A stretch of 27,174 nucleotides of DNA from an uncultured Oscillospiraceae bacterium (GTDB taxonomy: Bacteria > Bacillota > Clostridia > Oscillospirales > Oscillospiraceae), in assembly GCA_910577525.1 (NCBI GenBank), contig CAJTLI010000005.1:76286-103459 (forward strand). The letters run 5' to 3'. Below the pieces are notes generated by a model. The model was not told the DNA's origin. It ran no database searches and saw nothing but the letters and a program-made list of their open reading frames with translations. Shown here one piece after another: positions 8,118 through 14,945 of the stretch (its first letter is position 1; each line of letters opens with the position of its first letter). The translations under genes were made by a program, and so were the position numbers.

Positions 8118-8222
8118 ATGGACTTCAACAAGATGCAGAACGTCAAGCTGCTCTACTCGGACCGGAGCAAACTGGAACACAGCGGTCTGCTGGGTATTTT
8201 GTGCCAGCGTGGGCTGGGCTGA
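8118..8222 (+). CDS. Short leader ORF 1 (34 codons) of a putative attenuator
   Basis: Small ORF beginning MDFNKMQNVKLLYSDR and ending CQRGLG, with a very strong AAAGGAGG site 9 nt before the ATG. It lies about 48 nt after promoter P1 and ends 29 nt before a terminator stem (8252-8274). No similarity to a known protein is recognised. Layout (promoter, short strongly initiated ORF, terminator, ABC exporter genes) matches a regulatory leader peptide, as in the known bmrB leader of B. subtilis bmrCD. Possible RNA pairing: GAGGGATG around the start codon (8113-8120) with CGTCCCTC (8253-8260), which would block the terminator. Alternative: a small functional peptide or a non-coding RNA. Confidence 0.6.
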   Translation: MDFNKMQNVKLLYSDRSKLEHSGLLGILCQRGLG

Positions 8223-8250
8223 TCCTTTCGGCAGGATATTGCCGGCTTTG

Positions 8251-8280
8251 GGCGTCCCTCTGTCCGAGGGGCGCTTTTTT
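8251..8280 (+). repeat. 30-bp direct repeat, copy 1 (terminator T1)
   Basis: 29 of 30 bases match 8521-8550; the only difference is C versus T in the hairpin loop (8265 versus 8535). The copies are 270 bp apart, while the promoters are 283 bp apart, and the ORFs between have diverged. Confidence 0.93.
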
Positions 8281-8281
8281 T
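8252..8281 (+). terminator. Attenuator terminator T1
   Basis: 9-bp stem (GCGTCCCTC/GAGGGGCGC, one wobble), 5-nt loop TGTCC and seven T. It differs from T2 at 8522 by one base over 30 nt. Confidence 0.9.
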
Positions 8282-8324
8282 CATGCTCCATGGGGAAATT
8301 TCCTCCTTTTTTATGAAAAGGGGG

Positions 8325-8353
8325 TTGACAAGACCCCAGGGAAGGAATATACT
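8325..8353 (+). promoter_or_regulatory. Promoter P2 of the second leader module
   Basis: Perfect TTGACA, 17-bp spacer, TATACT; preceded by ATGAAAAGGGGG and followed by GGGCCC, closely matching P1. It lies between T1 and leader ORF 2. Confidence 0.88.
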
Positions 8354-8393
8354 GGGCCCTGTTGTTAATGCTTTAAGAGAGGAGGCGCGCACG

Positions 8394-8489
8394 ATGCTGA
8401 ACACTGGGTTTGCATTTTATGTTAAGGTGGGTTCTGCCGCGGCAAGTCGTGGACAGTGGGGTTTTTTGCGCGCCTGTAGGATGGGATAG
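8394..8489 (+). CDS. Short leader ORF 2 (31 codons) of a putative attenuator
   Basis: Small ORF starting MLNTGFAFYVKVGS and ending LRACRMG, with GAGAGGAGG 9 nt or so before the ATG. It follows promoter P2 and precedes terminator T2. Its tail is loosely like ORF 1 (a G-I/F-L motif and an Arg-containing end with final Gly). Two pairings stand out. AGGCGCGCA at the ribosome site (8383-8391) is perfectly complementary to TGCGCGCCT near the ORF end (8467-8475). GACAGTGGG in codons 20-23 (8452-8460) matches CCCTCTGTC of the T2 stem (8526-8534) with one mismatch, a candidate antiterminator. A ribosome finishing the ORF would cover that strand; one stalled early would leave it free. Function as a leader peptide is inference. 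Confidence 0.57.
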   Translation: MLNTGFAFYVKVGSAAASRGQWGFLRACRMG

Positions 8490-8520
8490 TTTTTTGTTTC
8501 CATCATATCGTTTGGCCTGC

Positions 8521-8550
8521 GGCGTCCCTCTGTCTGAGGGGCGCTTTTTT
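8521..8550 (+). repeat. 30-bp direct repeat, copy 2 (terminator T2)
   Basis: See the copy at 8251-8280; identical except for one loop base. Confidence 0.93.
8522..8550 (+). terminator. Attenuator terminator T2
   Basis: 9-bp stem with one wobble, loop TGTCT, six T, 64 nt before the first ABC gene start. A 7-bp pair CCTGCGG (8516-8522)/CCGCAGG (8554-8560) encloses the whole hairpin and may add an outer helix or an alternative fold. Confidence 0.9.
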
Positions 8551-8614
8551 CGTCCGCAGGTCCGCCGTCAAAACAGACGCCTGTATTCACAATCCCTGAG
8601 AAAAGGAGAACCTT

Positions 8615-10456
8615 ATGGAAACACATATCAAACTGTCCCGTCAGGATAAAATCGGCCTGATTCTCCACCATTTAAGCGGAAATTGGTGCTTTTTCATTGG
8701 CGCGATCCTCCTGGCGTATCTCAACACCATCTGCAACGCGGTCATTCCCCAGATCATCAGCGTCACTGTGGACTCGGTGCTGGGGACAAAGGAGCCCGAT
8801 CTGCCCGGCTTTTTCCAGCGGCTGCTGAACCTGGAGCGGCTACGGGCCGACCCCTGGACCGCCCTGTGGGTGGCGGCGGGAGCGGTGGTGCTGGCCGCGG
8901 CGGTGCGCGGCGTGTGCATTTTCGGTATGCGCATCAACCTGGCCCGGGGCTCCGAGGGCTTTGTCAAAAAGCTGCGGGACAACCTGTACAGCCATATCCA
9001 GCGGCTCAGCTTCCAGTGGCACACCGCCCACGCCACCGGCGACATCATTCAGCGGTGCACCTCCGACGTGGAGGTCATCCGCACCTTTGTCTGCAACCAG
9101 CTCATGGAGGTGCTGCGCACGGTGTTCCTCATCGTGCTGTACACCGGCATCATGCTGTCCATGAACTGGCGGCTGGCCCTGGTGCCCCTGGCCTTTATCC
9201 CGGTGGCGGGGCTGTCCTCCGGGGTGTTTTACGGCAAGATCTCCACCCGTTTCCAGGCCGCCGACGAGGCGGAGGGCGAGCTGACCACCTGCGCCCAGGA
9301 GAACCTCACCGGGGTCCGGGTGGTGCGGGCCTTCGGCCGGGAGCGGTTCGAGATCGACCGCTTCGCCCAAAAGAACGACCGCTTCTCCAGCCTCTGGGTG
9401 GAGCTGGGCAAGGTGCTCAGCGTCTATTGGGCCTCCGGCGTGTTCCTGGTCTGCCTCCAGATCATGGCGGTCATCGTGGCCGGGTCGGTGGCGGCGGTAA
9501 ACGGCGAGATCACCCTGGGGGACTTCCAGGCCTTTGTCATCTACAACAGCGCCATGGCCTGGCCGGTGCGCTCCCTGGGGCGGGTGCTGTCCGAGATGAG
9601 CAAGGCCGGGGTGTCCATGGACCGGGTGGGCTACATCCTGAAGGCCGAGGAGGAGGCCGACCGGCCGGAGGCCAAGCCCGCAGCGCTGAGCGGCGACATC
9701 GTGTTCGACCATGTCACCTTCGGCTATGAGGGCCAGGAGGTGCTGCGGGACGTGTCCTTCACCATCCCCTGGGGATCCACCTTCGCCATTCTGGGCGGCA
9801 CGGGCTCGGGCAAGTCCACCCTGGTCCACCTGCTGGACCGGCTCTACGACCTGGAGGAGGGCCAGGGAACCATCACCATCGGCGGGGTGGACATCCGGGA
9901 TATCTCCCGGGAGGACCTGCGCCGTCAGGTGGGGCTGGTGCTCCAGGAGCCCTTCCTGTTCTCCCAGACCATCCGGGAAAACATCGCCGCCACCCGCCCG
10001 GACGCCAGCCAGGAGGACCTTCGCGCCTGCGCTCAGATCGCCTGCGTGGACGAGGCCATCGCGGACCTGCCCAACGGCTACGACACCGTCGTGGGTGAGC
10101 GGGGCGTCACCCTCTCCGGCGGCCAGAAGCAGCGGGTGGCCATCGCCCGGATGCTGCTGCAAAACGCCCCCGTCATGGTGTTTGACGACTCTCTGTCCGC
10201 CGTGGACGCCGAGACCGACGCCAAAATCCGCGCGGCGCTGAAGGAGCGGATGGCCCAAGCCACCGTGGTCCTGATCTCCCACCGGGTGACGACGCTGATG
10301 CAGGCCGACCGCATCCTGGTGCTGGACGGGGGCCGGGTGGCGGACGTGGGCGCCCACGCAGAGCTGATCTCCCGGCCCGGCATTTACAAGGAAATCTACG
10401 ACATTCAGATGAGCAGCGACGACCGCGCTCTGATTGAGGAAGGGGGGAACAACTAA
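8615..10456 (+). CDS. ABC exporter half-transporter with degenerate catalytic site (BmrC-like)
   Basis: 613-aa half-transporter: six-helix membrane domain (about residues 20-320) and an ATPase domain (about 355-600). ATPase motifs: Walker A GGTGSGKST with K400, canonical signature LSGGQ (500-504), Walker B MVFDD with Asp at 525 where active ATPases have Glu, and switch His in LISHR. Heterodimeric type IV exporters such as BmrC/BmrD, LmrC/LmrD and TM287/TM288 have exactly one subunit with this Glu-to-Asp change, so this should be the degenerate partner of the next gene. AAAAGGAGA lies 7 nt before the start. It overlaps the next gene by one base and sits below two attenuator-like modules. Likely exports drugs or lipophilic compounds; substrate unknown. 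Confidence 0.92.
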   Translation: METHIKLSRQDKIGLILHHLSGNWCFFIGAILLAYLNTICNAVIPQIISVTVDSVLGTKEPDLPGFFQRLLNLERLRADPWTALWVAAGAVVLAAAVRGVCIFGMRINLARGSEGFVKKLRDNLYSHIQRLSFQWHTAHATGDIIQRCTSDVEVIRTFVCNQLMEVLRTVFLIVLYTGIMLSMNWRLALVPLAFIPVAGLSSGVFYGKISTRFQAADEAEGELTTCAQENLTGVRVVRAFGRERFEIDRFAQKNDRFSSLWVELGKVLSVYWASGVFLVCLQIMAVIVAGSVAAVNGEITLGDFQAFVIYNSAMAWPVRSLGRVLSEMSKAGVSMDRVGYILKAEEEADRPEAKPAALSGDIVFDHVTFGYEGQEVLRDVSFTIPWGSTFAILGGTGSGKSTLVHLLDRLYDLEEGQGTITIGGVDIRDISREDLRRQVGLVLQEPFLFSQTIRENIAATRPDASQEDLRACAQIACVDEAIADLPNGYDTVVGERGVTLSGGQKQRVAIARMLLQNAPVMVFDDSLSAVDAETDAKIRAALKERMAQATVVLISHRVTTLMQADRILVLDGGRVADVGAHAELISRPGIYKEIYDIQMSSDDRALIEEGGNN

Positions 10457-12285
10457 TGGCCGCCTTTGACGAAAAAGAATACACGCAAGCCTTTGACTGG
10501 TCCATCTGGAAGCGGCTGTTCCCCATCCTGGGGCGGTTTAAGGGGCGTTACCTCAAAATGGCCGTATTCACCGGCGTCGCCGATCTGCTGGACTCGATGC
10601 TGCCGCTGTTTCAGCTGTACGCCATCAGCCGCTTTATTGAAGCGGGCGCCCTGGAGGGGCTGGTTCCCTTCACGGTTTGCTACGCGCTGGTCATCGCGGT
10701 GCTGAGCCTCATGGTAGTCATCAGCACCCGTCAGACCATGTATATTGAGATGTACCTGGGCCGGGATCTGCGCAAGGACCTGTTTGAGCACCTCCAGACC
10801 CTGTCCCTGTCCTTCTACAACGTGACCCCGGTGGGCTATCTCCTCACCCGTGTGACCAACGACACCAACCGCATCGCGGGCAATCTGGCCTGGAACCTGA
10901 ACGACCTGGTGGATGTGCTGATCTATGTGGTCAGCTCCTTTGCCATCATGTTCACCCTGAACTGGAAGCTGGCCCTGGTGGTCGTTCTGGTGGTGCCCTT
11001 CGCGGCGGCCCTCACCGCCTATTTCCAGCCCCGCATCCTCCAGTGGAACCGGAAGGTGCGGAAGATCAACTCCAAAATCACCGGGGCCTTCAACGAGGGC
11101 ATCACCGGGGCCAAGACCTCCAAAACCCTGGTCATCGAGGACCGGAGCATCGGGAACTTTCAGGACCTGACGGGGAATATGAACCGCTCCGCCGTTCGGG
11201 CGGCCCGGCTCAACGCCGTGTATATCCCAGTGACCCTGTTCTTCTCCACCCTGACCGTGGCCATCGTGCTCCTCCGGGGGGGCTGGCTGGTGGAGGAGCA
11301 GGTGATGGAGATCGCCACCCTGTCCGCCTTCATCACCTACGCCATGAACATCTTCGAGCCCATCCAGAACCTGACCAACAACCTGGCGGAGTTCATCGCC
11401 GTCCAGGCGTCCATCGAGCGGGTCACGGGGCTGCTGGACGAGGAGCCCCAGGTCACGGACACCCCCGAGGTGGTGGAGAAATACGGCGACTGCTTCACCC
11501 CCAAGCGGGAAAACTGGGAGCCGCTCAAGGGCGAGATCGAGTTTAGGGATGTGACCTTCCGCTACCCCGACGGCGGGGACAACGTGCTGGAGCATTTCAA
11601 TCTGAAAATCCCCGCAGGCACCACCGTGGCCATCGTGGGGGAGACGGGGGCGGGCAAGTCCACCCTGGTGAACCTGGCCTGCCGGTTCTTCGAGCCCACC
11701 CAGGGCCAGATCCTCATCGACGGCCGGGACTACCGGGAGCGCAGCCAGCTGTGGCTCCACTCCAACATCGGCTATGTCCTTCAGAGCCCCCACCTGTTCT
11801 CCGGCTCCATCCGGGAAAACATCCGCTATGGGCGGCTGGACGCCACCGACGCCGAGATTGAGGCGGCGGCCAGGGCCGTGTCGGCGGACCAGGTGGTGGC
11901 CAAGCTGGAACAGGGCTGGGACAGCGACGTGGGCGAGGAGGGCGACCGCCTGTCCACCGGCGAGAAGCAGCTGATCTCCTTTGCCCGGGCGGTGCTGGCC
12001 GACCCCCGCATCTTTGTGCTGGACGAGGCCACCTCCTCCATCGACACCCAGACCGAGCAGTATATCCAGAACGCCATCGACCACCTGCTCCGGGACCGAA
12101 CCTCCTTCCTCATCGCCCACCGGCTGTCCACCATCCGCAAGGCGGACCTGATCCTGGTGGTGCGGGACGGCAAAATCGTGGAACAGGGCACCCACCAGTC
12201 CCTGCTGCGGGCCCACGGCTACTACCACGACCTGTACAGCAAACAGTTCGCCGAGGAGAACGCGGCGAAGGTGCTGGGGGCGTAA
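10456..12285 (+). CDS. ABC exporter half-transporter, catalytic partner (BmrD-like)
   Basis: 609-aa half-transporter: membrane domain to about residue 325, ATPase domain about 360-600. Walker A is GETGAGKST (K401), Walker B FVLDEATSSID has the catalytic Glu at 524, the switch His is in LIAHR, but the signature is LSTGE (499-503) instead of LSGGQ. The odd signature pairs across the dimer with the Asp-containing Walker site of the upstream subunit, forming one inactive and one active ATP site. The start ATG overlaps the previous stop (TAATG), so the two are translationally coupled. A Nudix gene follows after 14 nt. Confidence 0.93.
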   Translation: MAAFDEKEYTQAFDWSIWKRLFPILGRFKGRYLKMAVFTGVADLLDSMLPLFQLYAISRFIEAGALEGLVPFTVCYALVIAVLSLMVVISTRQTMYIEMYLGRDLRKDLFEHLQTLSLSFYNVTPVGYLLTRVTNDTNRIAGNLAWNLNDLVDVLIYVVSSFAIMFTLNWKLALVVVLVVPFAAALTAYFQPRILQWNRKVRKINSKITGAFNEGITGAKTSKTLVIEDRSIGNFQDLTGNMNRSAVRAARLNAVYIPVTLFFSTLTVAIVLLRGGWLVEEQVMEIATLSAFITYAMNIFEPIQNLTNNLAEFIAVQASIERVTGLLDEEPQVTDTPEVVEKYGDCFTPKRENWEPLKGEIEFRDVTFRYPDGGDNVLEHFNLKIPAGTTVAIVGETGAGKSTLVNLACRFFEPTQGQILIDGRDYRERSQLWLHSNIGYVLQSPHLFSGSIRENIRYGRLDATDAEIEAAARAVSADQVVAKLEQGWDSDVGEEGDRLSTGEKQLISFARAVLADPRIFVLDEATSSIDTQTEQYIQNAIDHLLRDRTSFLIAHRLSTIRKADLILVVRDGKIVEQGTHQSLLRAHGYYHDLYSKQFAEENAAKVLGA

Positions 12286-12299
12286 TTTGAGGCGGCGCC

Positions 12300-12791
12300 A
12301 TGGAATTATGGGACGCTTATGATTCAGACTTTCACAGGGTGGAGGGTATAACCCTTACCCGGGGCGAGCCGGTTCCGGCGGGGCTCTTTCATCTGGTGTG
12401 CGACATTATGGTGCGGCACACCGACGGGACCTACCTGCTGATGCAAAGGGACCCCCGCAAGCATTACGGCGGCCTGTGGGAGGCCACGGCGGGGGGCTCG
12501 GCCCTGGCGGGAGAGACGCCGCTGGAATGCGCCGTGAGAGAGCTCCGGGAGGAGACCGGCATCAGCGCCGATGGTTTGACCCAGGTGGGCGTGGAGATCA
12601 GCGGCGAGACCCGCGCCGTCTACGTGGAATTCCTGTGCGTCACCGATTGGGACAAGGAGGCGGTCACGCTCCAGGAGGGCGAGACCGTGGACTTCCAATG
12701 GGTGAGCCGGAACGAGCTGCTGGCCATGGAGCGGGACGAGCTGGTGACCCAGCGGATGCAGCGTTATATTGGGGAGCTGAAGGGATCGTGA
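12300..12791 (+). CDS. Nudix hydrolase
   Basis: 163-aa hydrolase with a perfect Nudix box: G66-x5-E72-x7-R80-E81-L-R-E84-E85-T-G87-I. The family cleaves nucleoside-diphosphate-linked compounds using Mg2+ held by the box glutamates. The N-terminal part (a MELWDAYD start, RG, then HLVCDIMV and LLMQRDP) resembles the IPP-isomerase-like branch of Nudix proteins, but the residues of an isomerase cannot be confirmed. It starts 14 nt after the ABC pair with only a weak GAGGCGG site, so probably read from the same transcript. The terminator at 12796-12830 follows. Substrate unknown. Confidence 0.88.
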   Translation: MELWDAYDSDFHRVEGITLTRGEPVPAGLFHLVCDIMVRHTDGTYLLMQRDPRKHYGGLWEATAGGSALAGETPLECAVRELREETGISADGLTQVGVEISGETRAVYVEFLCVTDWDKEAVTLQEGETVDFQWVSRNELLAMERDELVTQRMQRYIGELKGS

Positions 12792-12795
12792 CAGC

Positions 12796-12830
12796 AAAAA
12801 AGGCCCCGCCGCACCGCGGCAGGGGCCTTT
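12796..12830. terminator. Bidirectional terminator between the Nudix gene and the charged-protein gene
   Basis: 12-bp stem with a single A bulge (12801-12812 with 12816-12828) and an ACC loop. The minus-strand exit has six T, the plus-strand exit only TTT-CCC, so it is strongest for the minus-strand gene. Confidence 0.85.
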
Positions 12831-12841
12831 CCCTATTCCAT

Positions 12842-13579
12842 CTACGCCTGTACGTTTACCTGGGGAGCCGCCACAGCGGCGTCCGTATCTGCCGCGGCCA
12901 GCTGCGCGCCGGCGGAGTAGCCCTGAAGCGCCGTATCCACAGACGCGTGCACGGCGGCGCCCAGCTGCTCCGCCTGAGCCTTCAGCTCCATTTTGGTGGC
13001 GGTGAGCTGATCCGCCTGCCGGTTGCTGATCTCCGTCTCCCGGAGATACCCGGACTCCCGGATGGCCCGCATGGCCTGGCTTTTTCGCAGCTCCTGCTTG
13101 ATGCGCTGGGCCTCCCTGCGCCTGCGCTCCCGGACCATCCGCTTCTGTCGGGCCCTGGCCAGCTCCTCCCTGCTGATCTCCAGCTTCTTTTTGCCGGCCC
13201 GAGTCACCGCCTTTTTCAGCTGGCTGATGGCGGCCTTGATCTGGTCCGCATGGTCGGGGTCGGAGCGCTGGGCGGCCTCCAGCTGGGCGATGCGGCGGCG
13301 GGCGTAGCCTCCGGCGGCGCTGGCCTGGCCCTGGGTTTTGGCCCGGTTCAGCCGGGCGTAGGCCTCCAGGGGGGCGTCGCCGTACCGGGGGGCGGCCTTG
13401 GCCAGCTTGAACTTCTCCCGCTGGGCGTCGGACTTTTCCTTGGCGTCCCGGATCATCTCGGTGAGGGTGGTCCGGCTCTCCTCCTGCTTCCGCAGCGACT
13501 GCGCCAGCAGATCGTTATACCTGCCCTCCGTCTGGTCCTGGTCCTCGCGCCCGACGGCGGAGACCGGCTGAATCCCCAT
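12842..13579 (-). CDS. Hypothetical highly charged, helical protein
   Basis: Not recognised. 245 aa, no signal peptide or membrane segment. Residues about 15-205 are rich in K, R, E, Q and A with few aromatic residues, which suggests long helices or a coiled coil; a very basic stretch (KKKLEISREELARARQKR, then VRERRRREAQRIKQELRK) lies around 130-165. The C terminus is Ala/Val-rich and uncharged (ending VAAPQVNVQA). I chose the ATG at 13579 with a GGAAAGGGGGG site about 6 nt upstream; the frame runs 24 codons further but that part lies over an apparent leader. High GC like its neighbours to the left. Monocistronic between its own terminator and an AT-rich gene. Could be a structural or spore-associated protein, but nothing shows that. 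Confidence 0.7.
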   Translation of the reverse strand: MGIQPVSAVGREDQDQTEGRYNDLLAQSLRKQEESRTTLTEMIRDAKEKSDAQREKFKLAKAAPRYGDAPLEAYARLNRAKTQGQASAAGGYARRRIAQLEAAQRSDPDHADQIKAAISQLKKAVTRAGKKKLEISREELARARQKRMVRERRRREAQRIKQELRKSQAMRAIRESGYLRETEISNRQADQLTATKMELKAQAEQLGAAVHASVDTALQGYSAGAQLAAADTDAAVAAPQVNVQA

Positions 13580-13771
13580 GTTTTGCCCCCCTTTCCATTG
13601 ATTCACTCTATATATCGGCCAAAGCCAGGGGAAAGGAAAGGGGGGCGGCAATTATTTTTTCATCCAATTCGCTTTCGTGTATTCAATACCGCTCAGCTCA
13701 AGGCTCGCAAATATTCATAAACCCCTGTCTCTTGGATAATTGACAGCTTCTCTCCGCAAACCGTCCGCAAT

Positions 13772-14833
13772 TTATGCTTTTGATAGCAATTTCGTCGGAA
13801 CGGCAAGCTCGGCAAAAGCGCGGTAAAGCGCGCTTGCGAAATCGCCATAGACGAGATCCTGCGGAATGGCTTTAAGCGCTCTCCAAACGCGTTCAGCATC
13901 GGGCACATTCTCAATATCATAATATGCGCTATAGTCGTAATTTCCAGGTAATTTCTGAATGATCTCAGCAACAAATTTTGGATTGAGTTTTCTTAAATCG
14001 CCTAAGGCCTGAGTTTCCGCGCCAGAATTTCCCACATATATCGTGCAGTCCTGATGAAGCGTAAGATACAGCACATCCTGTTTTTCTTTCCAAAGACGCC
14101 GCAAATCCATGTATTGCACGTTTTCTCCCACGCCGCCAACTGAATTTCGCCGCGCGCGCTCCATTACTTCCTCTGGGTTTTGATTCCATCCCGGCAAATA
14201 GCGGTAAATTGACTCGAAGGTTTCCAAGGTTGCACGGTAAGGCTCAAACCGCATCATATTTGAATGAGGCGTAAAAATCGGAACGGCAAAATAGATATCC
14301 TCTGCGCCAATGTCGTCGATCAAACAGCTTATCCGACCGGCGTCCTCTGCAAAAAATCGATTCATCATCAACGATATCTGTACCCGGCAGCCTTGCCGGG
14401 AGAAAAACCGCGCCGCATTGATTGTTTTGTCAAACGCCCCTTTTCGGTTCACGATTTCATCGTGATGCGCAGAAACGCCATGGAGCGTAATGCCAAACTC
14501 GTTGTATCCGTTCTCAAGGTAGGATTTAACAACCGCCTCCTTATCACATCTGGCCGTAAAGCCTACACCGGCAGTCATGCCGTGATGATAGTTGATAATG
14601 TGTTTTGTGTGTGACGCAGCATGCAGTATTTTTGCGATCTCGGGATGGTTCATCGGCTCATGATCCAAAGTAAACGAAGCTTCCTCTGGAAGAAGAGCAG
14701 AAATTTGGTCTAACTTTTCAATACAGGCCAGCGCGTCATCTGTCTGCATGAAGGGGCCGGGGCCGCCATTTACATAGCAGTGCACACATTGCGTACTGCA
14801 GCCAGATACTAAAAAATCAATGTTGACCTTCAT
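13772..14833 (-). CDS. Radical SAM protein of unknown substrate
   Basis: 353-aa enzyme with the radical SAM cluster motif C12-S-T-Q-C16-V-H-C19 near the N terminus; the three Cys bind a 4Fe-4S cluster that cleaves S-adenosylmethionine. Following elements fit the fold: DHEPMNHPEI, GITLHGVSAHHDEIVNRKGAF (typical mid-barrel segment) and a C-terminal DCTIYVGNSGAETQALGDL, which resembles the start of a SPASM-type extension but has only one Cys. Codon use and composition differ sharply from neighbours: clearly AT-richer, with many A/T third positions, suggesting recent transfer. The start at 14833 has a weak GAGGG site. No small precursor-peptide gene is evident beside it, so a peptide-modifying role is unproven. 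Confidence 0.85.
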   Translation of the reverse strand: MKVNIDFLVSGCSTQCVHCYVNGGPGPFMQTDDALACIEKLDQISALLPEEASFTLDHEPMNHPEIAKILHAASHTKHIINYHHGMTAGVGFTARCDKEAVVKSYLENGYNEFGITLHGVSAHHDEIVNRKGAFDKTINAARFFSRQGCRVQISLMMNRFFAEDAGRISCLIDDIGAEDIYFAVPIFTPHSNMMRFEPYRATLETFESIYRYLPGWNQNPEEVMERARRNSVGGVGENVQYMDLRRLWKEKQDVLYLTLHQDCTIYVGNSGAETQALGDLRKLNPKFVAEIIQKLPGNYDYSAYYDIENVPDAERVWRALKAIPQDLVYGDFASALYRAFAELAVPTKLLSKA

Positions 14834-14945
14834 AAGCGCTGTCCCTCAACATATACAAATTTATGTAAAAGTATTCCATAGGTGTCGCAGCTCCAAAAAG
14901 AGGATTCTTACACATTTCAGCTTGGACTACAAAGCTGAATTGGGA

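Noticed and set aside
8251..8550. Identical peptide GVPLSEGRFF encoded in two places
   Set aside because: It is only the translation of the two copies of the terminator sequence, not a protein motif.
8840..10357. Long minus-strand frames over both ABC genes (also 10453-12228)
   Set aside because: Low-complexity antisense frames of GC-rich genes with ATP-binding motifs clear on the plus strand.
14916..14939. 8-bp hairpin after the second MATE gene as a terminator
   Set aside because: No T-run on the minus strand; the TTTTTT on the plus side lies inside the MATE coding end with no plus-strand gene upstream.
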